A DNA stretch of 64,000 nt from Ascaphus truei (GCA_036426205.1 CM071570.1:48782629-48846628), one strand, 5' to 3'; positions 42,961 through 56,124 are shown, numbered from the stretch's first letter. The notes: a model not told the origin generated them from the sequence alone. Program-made: numbers and translations.

Positions 42961-45900
42961 TTTGTTTCAAATGGTTTTATTAGGCATTGATACAACAATG
43001 GTCATCATACAAACAGCATAGCCTAATCCGTGAACAATTTTAAATTTTTTTGGGGGAAAAGAAATGACAACCTAAATTGTCTTAACGAAGGGTTGCCTTC
43101 AAAGAAGGAAGGCAGAGGGGGAGGGGAAGGGGGGAAGGAGAAGGGGGGAAAGGGTGTGTACCCACCCTGGCTGTCTGGATCTCGGCCTAGTTAGTTTTAG
43201 AAGTGTGGCTTTCTATATCTCTGTTCTTTCTGTCTGAAAGGGCAGTGTCTCTACCTCAATGGGTCAGGTTAACTTTATCTAGTTAATAGAATCCAAGGCT
43301 CCCATATCTTGTAAAACGCGAATAGGTTTTGTCTAAGGGTAGCCGTCAGCTGCTCCATGAGCATCACCTCACTGATTCTCTTTTTTATCGTCTTTCTGGG
43401 GGGTGTGGTTATTCTCTTCCAGGAGGCCGCAATTTCACATCTAGCCGCGGTAAGAATAAAGGAGCTTCATTTCCTAGTTGAGCGTTCAATTCCGGGTATT
43501 GGCCGGGCCAACAGGAAGGTTTGTGGTTCGATAGGCAGTTCGAGGTCAGTGACCTCTTTTATCAAAATTTGGACCTTCACAGTATTTCACAATTTCTGGA
43601 CATGTCCACCAGATGTGGGCCATGTCCCCTCTATGACCACATCCTCTCCAACATAGATCTGATGCTAGGGGGTAGATCTGGTTTAATCGTGCTGGGGTAA
43701 GATACCAGAAAAACAAGATTTTATAAATGTTCTCTTTTGTTGTGGTGCATATGGAAGTTTCTGAGGCTGCCTTCCAGATTTCTTCCCATGTCTCTCTTTC
43801 TATAGTGATGTTCAGGTCTGTTGCCCATTTAAGCATGTAGTCGTGCTGTGGAGGGGCCGTCGATCTCTCTAGCTCTATGGATATTTCCGAGATTAGGCCT
43901 TTTTGATGGGTCTTAGTTTTGCACAGATATTCAAATTTAGTGAGAGAAGGGAATTCCGGGAGTGGGCACGTTTTTTGAATAAAATGTTGGATTTGGAGGT
44001 ATTTGAATATGTCCAATTCTCTAATGTTATATTTGGCCCGCAAATCTTGATCGCTCAGAAGCTTCCCAAGGATTAAAAGATCGGCAATCGCACCAATTCC
44101 CTTCATTTTTAGTTGATCGAACAGCTTGGATCCGCATCCCGGTGGGAATTTTGGGTTATTAAGGATGGGCGTCAGTTGGGAGCTAGAAGAGGATAGGCCA
44201 TATCTAGTCTTGCATTTATACCAGATTTCCCAAGTGTGTAGCATGGCCTTTAGTTTAAGGTTATGGGAGTGTCTATCTCCTCTGTCCAGACTCCAGAGGC
44301 AGGCTGGTAGAGAAGGCATTCTGGCATATTATGACTCTATTTGAACCCAGCAACAAAGGGCTGGGTCTGTGTTCCACATTACTGCCTGCTTTAATTGGGC
44401 GGCTTGATAATATTTATATCCGGTACCCCCATGCCCCCCCTGGATCGTGATGCCAACAGAATCGATCTCGCAACTCTGGGTCTCTTACCCTGCCAAATAA
44501 AGTGATACAACCTGTTTTGAATGTTTTTTAGATCAGTGCCAGGAACATGGACCGGGAGTGTTTGGAAGAAGTATAACAATCTTGGGAGTATGTTCATCTT
44601 AATAGATATCATTCTTCCGATCCATGAAATCTGGTAACTTCCCCACTGATCCAGATCTTTTTTGATCTTTTCCCAGAGCGCTGGGTAGTTATCTCGATAC
44701 AAAGCTTGATAGTGTCTTGACACATTAATTCCCAGATATTTAACGTGAGAAGGACACCATCTATAGCTAAAATTTAATTTGAGTAGTTTTACTTCGGGAT
44801 CTGGGAGACTAAGATTCGGTCCTCTGATTTGTCGCTGTTAATTTTATATCCAGATATCTTTCCGAAGTCCGTCAGTTCCTTTTGGAGGTTAGGAAGGGAA
44901 GTTTGGGGTTTAATCAAAGTTAGAATGATATCGTCAGCGAATAAGGAAATTTTATAATTCGTTTTTCCAATAATAATACCCTTTATATTCGAGTTGTTTT
45001 GTATTTTGGACGCTAGTGGTTCAATCGTGAGGGCAAAGAGGAGGAGGGACAGGGGGCAACTTTGCCGTGTACCATTTTTAATGTGGAACCTCTCAGAGTT
45101 TCCACCAGGGAGTCTAACCGTGGCAGAAGGATTCTGATAGAGTGCTCGGACTCCTTCTAGATATGAGTCTTTGAAGCCAAATTTTATCAATGTTTGGTCC
45201 AGGACCATTCTGACGAATGCCTTCTCCGCATCCAAGCTCAATAGCATTGCTTTTGAACCTGTCATATGGACACTATATTAATTATTGTCCGGGTAATGTC
45301 CGAGGCTTGGCGACCCGAGACAAACCAGACCTGGTCTGTGTGTATTAGTCTAGGTAAGATGGGATTAAGTCTGTTCGCCAATAATTTGCTGTACAATTTA
45401 AGGTCGTTGTTCAACAATGAAATTGGTCTGTAGTTTCCGCATTGAGTTGGGTCCTTCCCTTCTTTATGTATTATGGCCAGATTAGCTGTTGACATTGATG
45501 GCGGGATAGGGTTGCCTTCTAAAAATGAGTTGAACAAGTTCAATAAATGGGTAGACAGTATAGGTAGGAATTTCTTATAATAGACATTTGTGAAGCCATC
45601 AGGGCCTGGCGTTTTGGAAGTTTTTGATGCCTTTACAGCTGTTGTTAATTCTTCCACCGATATTTTAGCATTTAGCATAGCATTTTCCTCCTCTGTAAGG
45701 GAGGGGAGCGCACAGTCATCTAAATAGTCTGCAATAGACGCTAGTTCAGCGTTATTTGGGTTAGCAGGGCGAGCTCTCAAGTTATATAATTTAGTATAAA
45801 ATTTAGTAAATTCTTCTGCTATGTTTTTCTCATTATAAAGTATCTCACCAGATCTATTTTTAATCGCCGTTATTTGTGATCTTTTTTGCACTCCTCTTAA

Positions 45901-46520
45901 CTTACTAGCAAGAAGCCTGTCGGCCTTATTCCCCTTGTCATAGTACCTCAGACCCGTCCATTTGAGAGCCTTTTCTACGTTTTCCAATTGGAACTCCTTC
46001 AAATCGGTTCTAGCCGTTGTCAGCTGTTTATAGATTTTCCGAGAGGGGTTCGATTTGTGCTGCTTCTCTAATTTGATATTTTTTTCTGTAAGCTCTTTAA
46101 TTAATTTAGTTTTAACTTTTTTCCTGTGGGAGGCAATTGAGATGAAATTTCCTCGGATTGTCGCCTTATGGGCTTCCCACAAGATTGCTGGAGATGAGAC
46201 CGAACCTAAATTCAGTCTGAAGTAATCCTTAAGAGATTTTTTAATCTCCTCCTCTATCTCGGAATGGTTCAGTAAAGAGTCATTTAATTTCCAGCTATAT
46301 GAGACTAATTTGACAAATGGAATGGATAGGGTCAGGGTGATGGGGGCATGGTCCGACCACGTAATTGGGCCTATATCTGAGTTGGTGGCGGCCTCTAGAA
46401 CATTCTTGATTGCAAGGAAGTAGTCAATACGGGAATAGGTCTGGTGAGGGGCCGAGTAATAGGTAAAGTCCCTTTGTCCCTGGTGTTGTGCTCTCCAAAT
46501 GTCCACCAAAGAAAAATCCA
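42961..46520 (-). mobile_element. L1-type LINE, 5'-truncated, with 13-bp target duplication
   Basis: TCTCCATCTTTTT flanks the insert at 42948-42960 and 46521-46533. The element reads on the minus strand: ORF2 from inside the endonuclease domain to its end, then about 580 bp of 3' UTR and a very short A tail next to 42961. ORF1 and the 5' UTR are missing, as in usual truncated target-primed insertions. Confidence 0.88.
43546..46520 (-). pseudogene. L1 ORF2 (endonuclease end, RT, C-terminal domain)
   Basis: Four frames in order. 45262-46520 starts in the endonuclease C-terminus (TYSRIDYFL, WSDHAPITLTL), then a linker and the RT start (SKTPGPDGFTNVYYKKF, NYRPISLLNNDLKLYSKLLA). 44789-45265 has LSLDAEKAFVRM and LFADDIILTL near 44928-44950, the RT catalytic pair. 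44391-44723 is the thumb. 43546-44319 is the C-terminal domain with a Cys/His knuckle (CWRGCG, H, C). RT residues are intact, but at least three frameshifts or stops kill the gene. Confidence 0.87.
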
Positions 46521-46533
46521 TCTCCATCTTTTT

Positions 46534-47092
46534 AAATAAACTGTTGAGACCTCTTGTTGATGTGTCACAATCCTACATCAGATATACTACAGATTTTCTG
46601 TTAAAGATTGATGGGCTGACAGGTTTAGAGGGACAGTGTATACTAGCAACCCTCAACGTGAATAGTTTATACACATCCATTCCACATTTGGAGAGCATTG
46701 TCGCCATTCAGGAGGCTCTGGGGTGTGGTGGCCTGTTCACACTGTGGGAGCGGATGCTGGTCATTATTATCAGTTGTCCTGAAGAGGAATTATTTTCTCT
46801 TTGAAGATCAAGTTTTCATACAGCAGCAGGGAATGACCATGTTGTCTAATGACACACCCACACACACCAACATTTTCATGGATAATTTTGAACATACCTT
46901 TGTGTATGTTCATCCTGCCTTTCAGGTATTTGGGTGTATGTGGGTGCAATATATAGATGATACTTTCCTAGTATGGTCTAGTAGCATTAACTCCTTCACT
47001 CAGTTTGTGGAAGATTTAAATGGGACACAACCTACCATTAGTTTTTCTCTGGTATTACCTAAACCAAAAAGTGCTTGTGGCGCAAATTGACA
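46534..47092 (+). pseudogene. PLE reverse transcriptase, catalytic part
   Basis: Two frames give ILATLNVNSLYTSIPH with the first catalytic Asp position changed to Asn (most PLEs have LDV here), QQGMTMLSNDTPTHTNIFM, and QYIDDTFLVW with the YxDD pair (near 46950-46963). This region copies RNA at the cut target. The stretch after 47092 that should hold the YRK motif is replaced by unrelated sequence. Confidence 0.82.
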
Positions 47093-47390
47093 AATAGTGT
47101 ACAGTTAAATGTGCAAATAAAGCCAGTCAATAGCACTGAAATACACAAAATACTGTTGCTCCATGTAGTGAAATCCTCAGGTCTGCGGACTCCTAGTTAA
47201 CCTCATATGAAGACAAGAACACAAATGCAGAGGGTATAGTGTATTAACATTTACTCATGAAGACAAAAAACACAGAGGGGAATGGTAACAAACTCACACT
47301 CTCCCTGCTGGTTTCTCTGAGCGAGGATATCCACATAGTCTTTTAGATCAATGTCGTAAGGTGGGATCTTTACCCAGAACAACTTAACTG
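47093..47390. other. Unrelated insert between PLE RT and nuclease
   Basis: About 300 bp that do not fit the PLE protein in any frame. Direct repeats at its edges were not found. The RT thumb region is missing, so this is a replacement, not a clean insertion. Confidence 0.4.
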
Positions 47391-48240
47391 GACAAGTCTG
47401 ACTCTACTACGAATAGACCTAAGAAGGCTTTCTCAGTACCATTTATATCGGTCCACAATTCATGGAGTGGTAAAATTAAGAATTTGATTTTATCCCATTG
47501 GCCACTTATCTCTGAGCATTTAGGGGATCTCTTTAACATTCCCCCCTTATTTTCTTACAAACAATGTAAAAATCTAAGGGGTTCCCTTGTTAGGGCAGAC
47601 CTTGGTGGTAAGGTAATACCACAACAACATCTTAGACCGCCAAAGTGTGATGCATTCAGATGTTGTGCATGTTCCCAATGTAATAGTGTTCAAGAAGGTT
47701 CATATTTTTCACATCCGCAGACAGGACATAAATATGCCATTAAAAAATATTTTTCGTGCACTTTTAGGTTTGTCATCTACCTTATTAAATGTGTGTGTGG
47801 AATCGGTTATGTGGGGGAAACGACACAGATGGTTAAAGATCGGATTTGCCAGCATAAGGCTGCAATACACAGGGGTGATGTGGAGGCACTTGTTGCCCAC
47901 CACTTCGTCTTGAAGTGTCATCAGGCTAATCAACTCAGGTTTCAAGTTATAGATGGGGTTGAGAAGTCACTGAGGGGAGGCAATAGGATGAAAATGTTAC
48001 TCCAATGAGAAATTAACTGGATCAGGAGACTTAACACCATGACCGCAGCAGGAATGAACAAGTAGATGGATCTTAGCTCCTTTTTTATAAGGTTGTGGAG
48101 TTTTATCTCCAGTTCTATATTACTATCGCGGGGGTTCATGTTGTGTTTGTCGGAGGATGATCTTGACATAGAAGCCTATTAAAAAATATCCCAATATCCT
48201 GCCTCTGCTCATTGTGAATAATGATGACATTAAATATGGT
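47391..48240 (+). pseudogene. PLE linker and GIY-YIG nuclease
   Basis: A 174-codon frame (47484-48008) contains NLRGSLVRADL, then CDAFRCCACSQCNSV (PLE cysteine motif) and a TFRFVIYLIKC segment followed by CGIGYVGETTQMVKDRI, the GIY-YIG core with its Arg. HKAAI and HHF follow. A frame change leads into INWIRRLNT, the usual end of PLE proteins. The nuclease domain itself is open over its whole length. Confidence 0.85.
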
Positions 48241-48313
48241 AGGGAATATATCTTTTGATTTATTGGGTTGATAAATTATTCGTTGATAAATTTGGTGATC
48301 GTTATATGTCTTC

Positions 48314-50273
48314 TTGGACTTCTTTGTTTTTAAAACCAGAGACAGAACATGAAACACAGACAGAGCTCAGTGCACATCCAGTGAAACTTATACATGGTAC
48401 AGTGCCTAAATATATGTATAGATATCTATTAAATAAAATGGTCTTTTAGTTTAACATTTTGGGCACCAAAAAGTGTTGTGCACAGCCCCTGAGCCCAATC
48501 ACGGCAGACAACATCTCAAGGGTCCCTACACACTACTATAAATTCTGAAACAAACTGTGCATTACCAGGAAGAATGTAGGAGGGGGTGAGCTTCAATTAG
48601 GTAGGAGGTTGCCACCTTCCAATCAGCTAATAAAAGCTTCAATCAGACTTAGAACTATGCAACTAATTTTGACAGATTTATTATAAATCATTCTTCCTGG
48701 TAATGCACAGGTTAAGAATTTATATTAGTGTTAGGAAACCCTTGGGATGTGGTCTGCCGTGTAGTGGTCAGGGCTTACAACACGTGCCAAAATGTTAAAC
48801 TAAAAGACCATTTATTTAATAGATATTATACATATATATTTTAGGCACTGTACGTGTCTAAATTTCACTGGATGTCACTGAGCTCTGTCTGTGTTTAATG
48901 TTCTGTCTCTGGTTTTAAATATATATTACCATGTCAGTAGCACTACTCTCTGTGACACTTATACAGTATGCTTTTAAATGTTGTGGTTATTTTGGGGGTT
49001 CAATATGAGCTTGTAGGTGTCCTGTATGTTTACAATTCGTTGCAGCTGGTCTTACGCGATTGGAGGGTGGCAAACTCTTAACTAATTGAAGCTCACCCCC
49101 TCCCAACATTTAAATGGTTTAAAAAGCTCACTCCATAGCATCTCCCACTTCAGGGGAACTTGCTTGCTTGCAAGTAGATTGTGACAAATCTAATACAGAG
49201 TGGTTTCTGGTAATGTACAGGTTAATAAAAGCTTCAATCAGACTTAGAGAACTATGCAACTAATTTGACAGATTTATTATAAATTCATTCTTCCTGTAAT
49301 GCACAGGTTATTAAGAATTATATTAGGTGTTAGGGACCTTGAGATGTGGTCTGCCATGTAGTGGCTCAGGGGCTTACACAACTTTGGCCAAAATGTTAAC
49401 TAAAAGACCATTTTATTTTAGATATATTATTATATATATATTAGGGACACAAGTACCGTGGATAAAGTTTCACGTGGATGTGCACTGAGCTCTGTCTGTG
49501 TTTCATGTTCTGTCTCTGGTTTTAAATAATATATTGCCATGCTCAGTAGCACTCTCTGTGGACACTTTATGCTATTATTATGGTGTGGGTTATTTTGGGG
49601 GTTCAATATGAGCTTGTAGGTGTCCTGTATGTTTTACAAATTCTTGTTCAGATGGTACGCTCTTAGCCGATTGGAGGGGTGGCAACCTCCTACCCAATTG
49701 AAGCTCACCCCCTCCCACATTAAATGGTTAAAGCTCACTCCTAGCATCTCCCACTCTCAGGGGAACTAGCTTGCTTTGCAGTATGATTGACAAATCTAAT
49801 ACAGAGTGCTTTTACTGGTAACTGTGAGGTTAAATAAAAAGCTTCAATAGACTTAGAACTATGCAACTATTTTGACAGAGTATAGTATATTGCACTTCAT
49901 CATCGCTTCCGGTTAGGAGCAGGTTTATTAAGATTTATATTAGGTTAGTCGCACCTTGAGTTCCGATGTGGTATGCCTGGAGTGGTCAGGGGCCTTACAA
50001 CACTTGGCAAAATGTTAAAGACTAAAAAAGACCATTTTATTTAATAGATATCTATACATATATATATATATTTAGGCACTGTACTGTGTATAAGTTTCAC
50101 TGGATGTGCACTGAGCTCTGTCTGTGTTTCATGTTCTGTCTCTGGTTTTAAATATATATTGCCATGCTCAGTAGCACTCCTCTGTGACACTTATATGCTT
50201 ATATATATGTTGTGGTTATTTTGGGGGTTCAATATGAGCTTGTAGGTGTCCTGTATGTTTTGGACTTCTTTGT
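48314..50273. repeat. 1.9-kb insertion of about 600-bp units with 14-bp target duplication
   Basis: TTGGACTTCTTTGT is repeated at 48314-48327 and 50260-50273. Between them lies an inverted partial unit (48328 to about 48660), then about 2.6 direct units; markers such as CAATATGAGCTTGTAGGTG recur at 48998, 49606 and 50230, giving spacing of about 608 and 623. The same unit occurs at 57482-58219. There is no coding frame. It sits in the PLE 3' untranslated region. Confidence 0.75.
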
Positions 50274-51240
50274 ACCCTACTGTGATCTCTGTACCTGAGT
50301 TGGCACTTATATATGTATGATATTGCATCTACTTTAACCTATCAATATGCAGGATCCTCCATTCCTCAGGTCAGTTGCAGCTCACCTCTACCATCCTCTA
50401 GGTTCATTTAAAATTCATTTTACATTTATGCATTCTTAACATCTTTGGCAATACTTATGATCCTGTCTGTGAATATAATTTACCCTATATAAGAATTATA
50501 GCATTCCTGTTAATCTCCATTTCTTAAGAATTTGGACAGCTTGATCTGATTTTTTCTTGTGGCCCTTGACACTAAAAGGTGCGGTAGGGGATTTGACCTT
50601 ACTGTTTTTATACATATCTCCTTTTTTTTATATATATATCTTTTCAGGAGGTTGCCTTGTGAGGAATACCGTTGTTTTTTCTTTTTTGCATATGGTACGG
50701 ACAGAATGACGCTGTGTTGCACTGATCCATGCAATTAAGCTGTCTGGCTGTCCTCTAGAGTGTTGCCGTTAAAATGCCATTGAAGATAGCGCTAGACAAG
50801 AAAGTAATTCCATCCTGAAGTATCTGCGATGGAGCCATCGGGTTGTCTTGTATTGTTACCATGACAGCGTTATCCATAACAACGCCGAGCCAATCACTGA
50901 CGTTTGGAGCCCGGCCCCCAGTGAGATTGGAGGGGATTGGTTGAGACAAGAGGATGTCACTGATTGATGGGCTATATCTCGGTGCACCAGCATATTTTGA
51001 ATCAGCAGCAGAGGAGCCAGATGTGTAGGTATCACCGGAGCACTGACATTTTTGCTGTCAGCACCTTCAATGAAACTCTCTAAGCCTAAGTATCAGCACA
51101 GTATTTTTAATGCTCCGGTTGGGACTTGACTAGATCTTTTTTTTTTTTTTATATATCTTAAAAGGGAAGTACAGTACTACATTCCTTATATGTAGAAATG
51201 GGCCAGAAGGGCTGATTACCCTGAAATGTCCCAGGCAAGT
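50274..51240 (+). other. PLE 3' flank
   Basis: Continues the sequence interrupted at 48327. It includes T-rich stretches (near 50620-50640 and 51138-51152) and, at 51205-51236, CAGAAGGGCTGATTACCC followed by TGAAATGTCC, like the motif at 40246. No protein frame is credible. Confidence 0.4.
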
Positions 51241-52189
51241 GGGCGAGTGCATTTGTCGAGCCCTGCGTATGACCATGCCAAACTGTGCGGTTTTACAAGG
51301 AGAATCTCACAGCTACTAGGATATGCCCATTAGGCAGAAAGTTAGAGTACACATTTTAAGAAAGAGTAAAATATATCTTATGACACCTTCACACATTCTT
51401 AGTACAGTAGTTAGAGGGAATGTTATTAACTCATCTTTTAATGCAGGCATACAGGAGATACATTTGTTTTGTGTAATTATTCAGTAAAATTATATATTAA
51501 GTATTTAAAGCTGTATAGTCACAAAGTGATCACTTCTATTCACCATTTACAATACTCACAGATAATGTAGCTTACTCATAGATACAAATGTAGATTAAAT
51601 GCGTGGGGGGTGGGGTTGGGGGGTATGCGTCGCCTGCAAAGACTATACAACAATGTATCTGGCTACATCTATAACTACCATTATCTACTGATCTAGAATG
51701 GAGGCATGTTGACCAGTACAAATCTAAAGTGCGTGTAAACCGTTTCAGCAAGGAGAATCCTGCCTGTGCAGCCAACACAAAACAGACAAACATTTTGTCT
51801 ATGTTGACAAGTAAACACAGGATGGAAAAAAGAGAACAGGCACATCTTTCATGTCATATCCATCACAAGCCACAACTTCTATGTTTCATTTGACCTCAGT
51901 AGATGGTACAGTATCTAATTACAAAACAGCAATTTGTTCCACACCAGCAAACTGAAGCTTAAGAAAAATGTTATTTGATTGTTCAATCTCAAGTAGCTGA
52001 CCAGAAAACAACCCTTTAAAGGGAATGTAACAATCTAATTAGCGTCCCAAAATAAATGTAACAATTTTAATAACAAAGACTTACCCACTTTCATTTTTGG
52101 GGAAAACTAAGTACACATTAAATTATGTGTAGTTTGGCCCACCCTGTGCTCATCAGTCAATACATATAAGGGAGCACTTGCTGAACATA
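51241..52189. other. AT-rich sequence, no gene seen
   Basis: Contains short G-rich text near 51604-51625 but no repeat end or coding similarity that I recognise. Confidence 0.5.
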
Positions 52190-53773
52190 CAGTGACATTA
52201 CATGAAAGATAAAATCAAACTCCTCCAAAAGTCTCAGCTTCTGTCTTTCTCTCTCACTTTGAATCCTGGCTCTCCTTATTTCTATCCTCTGACCTCCTTG
52301 GTGACTTCAGCTGCCATATTAATATCCCTTCTCTCCCTTGGGCTTCCCGCTTTCTCTCTCTAACCTCTTCTTTTGGCCTTCAACAGTGGAGTGCAGTCAG
52401 CACCCTCAAGGATGGCCACTACCTAGACCTGGTTTTCACTAAAAAATTCTCTCTGATTTCTCCATTTCCCCTTTCCTCTCTCTGACCATCATCTCATGTA
52501 ATCTCTCTCTCACATCCCCCCTTCTCCACCTCCATCTACCCCTCATTACTACAGAAACCTGCACTCAATTAATCTACAAGCTTTTGATTCCACTTTACGC
52601 TCCTCCCTCTCCTTTCTCAGCTCTGCTCTAGACCCTGACAACCTGGTCAGGAACTACAACTTTGTTCTATCCTCCTCTCTTGATCTACATGCACCGCTTT
52701 CTCTCTGCTGTTATTGCCCTTCTAACCGTAGACCCTGGATACATTTCTTTACACGCACATGCTGCATTCTTGCACTCATTCCTCTAAATGCCTCTGGAGG
52801 AAATCTGACAATCTCGCAGACTTCCTTCACTACAAATTTATGTTGTCCTGTTTCAACTCTGCCCTCTCTCAGGCTAAACAAACCTACTTTTCTTCACTAA
52901 TCAACGCGCACAAGTCTAACCCACGCTGACTCTTCTCTGTTTCCCTACTCTACTCAGGCCGCCCTCGGCTGCCTGTTCTTCTTCCTCCATCTCACCTCAG
53001 GACTTTGCTGACTATTTCAAGGAAAAGGGGGAATCCATACGTCAGGACATCCCCTCTGTTTCTCCTCCCATCCTACACCTCTTCCTAGCTATCCTCCTGC
53101 CTTCTTTGAATCCTTTTCTGCTGACACAGAGGAGGATTTGTAATTGCTGATCGCAACTCCTCCCTCTACGCCCTGCCCTCTTGACCCGATTCCCTCCTAT
53201 CTCCTAAATCTTGCTCCTACTATAATCCCTGTGCTCACACACATTTTTAACTCCTCCCTCAACTCGAGTACCTTTCCCTCATCCTTCAAACATGCAACAG
53301 TCATACCATTACTCAAAAACAGCAAGTTTGACCCTACCTGTCTTTCTAACTATCGTCCTGTCTCCCTTTTGCCTTTTACCTCTAAACTCCTTGAACGTCT
53401 CGTATTCTCTCACTCCATTTTCTCATCACCTTTTCTCTCCTGGACCTCTACAATCTGGGTTCCATACTGCTTGCGCCACTGAAACAGCCCTCACTAAAAT
53501 AACTAATGACCTCCATACTGCCAAAGACAGAGGTTATACACTCTGCTCATAATACTCGACCTTTGCAGCATTTGATATTGTGGACCACCTTCTTCTCCTT
53601 CACATTCTCCATACTCTTGGTATTTGTAACAAAGCTCTACCCTGGCTCTCCTCTTACCTCTCCCATCGTACTTTCAGTGTCTCTTTTGCTGCTCTATCGA
53701 TCTCTCTGTGGGGTACCCCAGGGCTCTGTCCGGGAAACCCTCCTCTTTTCACACTTTCTCTAGGTGACCTAAT
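52190..53773 (+). pseudogene. L2-type LINE: endonuclease end and RT (part 1)
   Basis: Broken plus-strand frames give the endonuclease C-terminus (LSDHH) and the RT start (CPLDPIPSYLLN, NYRPVSLLPFTSKLLERLVF). Then come FDIVDHLLLLHILHTLG with the first catalytic Asp and GVPQGSV. The line stops just before the YADD motif, where the LTR-type insertion begins. CR1/L2-type order and wording point to L2. Truncated at its 5' end near 52190. Confidence 0.8.
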
Positions 53774-54810
53774 TGTGACGGTAGCTTTGTAACAGGCTAT
53801 TAATAATACACACCAAAAATATAACTGGGTTGAACTGAACGAGGCTTAGATATGATAAAATATAATTTATTCCTTGAAAAGGGTGAACACAACAAAATAT
53901 ACAAATAACAGACAAAATATGACACTTACTGAAAGGTTAGGACAAGAAAGCCACCAGAATACAGGATGGGCCATTTCTTCCATAATTCAGGTTTCGATGT
54001 AGACATGTATACATAGCTTGTGATATACCGCTCACCATAATATACATATATACATCTTATCTTTATAGATATTCTTTTCCTGCTGGTGCAAAGAGGATAG
54101 TGTTAACAGACATAAACATAGATAAGGAGGCAAAGAGTCCTCCTAAAAGATCCTCATTAGCTGCACACAAAGCTAGGAATAAATAGCAAGGTTTGAATAC
54201 CAGGTGTATGAGTAGTTCAGTTAGCCATAAGGTATAGGTAAGCAATCGCTCCCAGCATTGTGAGAGGACAATTGCCACTAAAAGCCATGTGGCAAAAATA
54301 ATAAATCATTTAATATTGAATCAAGATAACACACAACATATAACGCATGCTCTAAACTAACTTAAAAACAATTAAAATGTGAATGTAACGGGTGACAGTC
54401 AAATGCGGGATGATCAGGGATAAATACCAGCTTGATCTAAAGTTAGATCCCTAAGCAAGTGAGTGGGTCGTTTTGAATGAGACAGAATCAAAATCAATGG
54501 TGGAATAGCATAATACAAATACTAAGCTTGTCTCTATTCTAGATGGTACATTGTTAGTTGCAGGCTGTAGTGTATAGTTGTACAGATCAAAGCAATGTAA
54601 TATGCAGTAGGAGTAAAGTAAACAGCCAGATACAACCAAACAGTCTGCTGTCTCTTTAACTCTGTATGGGTAATCCCACAGAGTCTGCTGTGTTGTGCTG
54701 TTACGCAAGCCGTCAGACCAAAATGCTGCACAATTATAATCATACAAACAGCAGGGCACCTACGCGTAGCTTCTAATCCAAATTAGCCCATATGTTACTA
54801 ATAATACACA
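53774..54810 (-). repeat. Proposed 3' LTR of the decayed LTR element
   Basis: The minus strand starts TGTGTATTATT and ends CCGTCACA. Next to it, at 54811-54829, the minus strand reads AGTGGGGAAGTTGCGGGC, a partial purine tract. There is no full partner LTR, so the borders rest on the ends alone. Confidence 0.4.
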
Positions 54811-54888
54811 GCCCGCAACTTCCCCACTGCTAGGACCGATCTCACCCAGTTACTGCCTCCTCCACGACGTCAACGCAGTGACGTCATG

Positions 54889-54945
54889 CTGACGTACGTT
54901 TCGCGCGTAAGGGGACCAGCGCTTTGTGTGCAGTTCGATGTAGAC
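54889..54945 (-). ncRNA. Eroded hammerhead-like motif
   Basis: The minus strand has GCGC/GCGC as stem II, GAAACGTACGTC with stem III CG/CG and GTC, but no CUGANGA box can be found where it should be. Confidence 0.25.
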
Positions 54946-56124
54946 ATCACAGCAATACATGAAGATCATGAAGACCATACATGAAGACATTTGAGTAAAA
55001 GGTGACTCTGACTTATATACCATTTCAACCCTTTACTGTAAACCCTTGGTGCCGACTTGGTTCTGGTAGGTCCAGCGGGTCCAAACGCTCCAGACCTTAA
55101 TGCCGGAAGTGGTACAATATAGGGTCAAAGTTTCAGCCCGCGGGGACCTTCAGAACCGGAGATATACAAATATCACATAAACTGTTTCATATTTTATTAT
55201 AAAAATCTCCGCTAAAAAGAAATCTCAGCGTTTCACTAAATCCCCATTGAAAACAACGGGCTCCGCCGCCATGGGTTTCAATGGAGCAATTCCGCCGTTG
55301 TAGTCAATGGAGTTTCCCGCCATAGACTTTCAATGGAGAAACCGCCGCCATTGAAGTCTATGAGAAAATCCACAAATCTTTACATTCGTCCACACTCCGT
55401 CTGGTTGGTCTGAAGGGGCTGGGAAGGGGCATGCATTAAAGCCGGAACCTTGGCTACATGCCAGCCAAATCCCATCCCTCTGGTCATTCCAGAACCGGAG
55501 ATATGGACTTACACATTTCAACATTTTACACAGTCGTTTTTTCGCCAAGCTGCTTTTTCCCATTGGAATCAATGGCCGGCGCCGCCATTGACAATGCATG
55601 GCGCCCGTCGCCATTAGAGTCAATGGTGCGACCCTCCTTCTCCGATCGACCCTTTACGGGGGTCTCTCATTCCCGGACCCGGTGTGGATTGTGTGTGGGG
55701 GTTCCTAGGGGCTAGGGACCAAAAGAACTTTATTCCCAGGGGCCCTAGAACCCAAGATTCCCACGCCAATTGTCGTTGAACTTGACTGTAGTGATTAAAC
55801 TCTTTTAAAAGACATTGTATCCGCTTTTGCGGTCTGCGGTTTGGATGGCTGCCAACCTGTTCTCGAGGCCGGCGTTGAGGAATCTCCATTGAAGTCAATG
55901 AGCCCATTGACTTACAATGGGAAACCGCCGCTCCTCCTCTCGGACGCCACCTGCTTGTCTTAGCGGGAAAACAGGTCCAAAACCGCTACTTCTGCCATTA
56001 GAAAGCATGGAGGCTCAATGGCGACCTATGGACGGCTGCAAAATGGAGCCTGAAAAGGCGGGAAAATTACACAAAGGGCTATAATCACTATATTAACATT
56101 AACCCCTTCCCTCCCGCATCAACC

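Noticed and set aside
48327..50262. CRISPR-like or rRNA spacer array
   Set aside because: Unit length of about 600 bp and lack of short spacers exclude CRISPR; no rRNA sequence is present.
55458..55907. Overlapping 85- to 97-codon frames
   Set aside because: Made by reiterated CCGCCATTGA-type words; no family resemblance.
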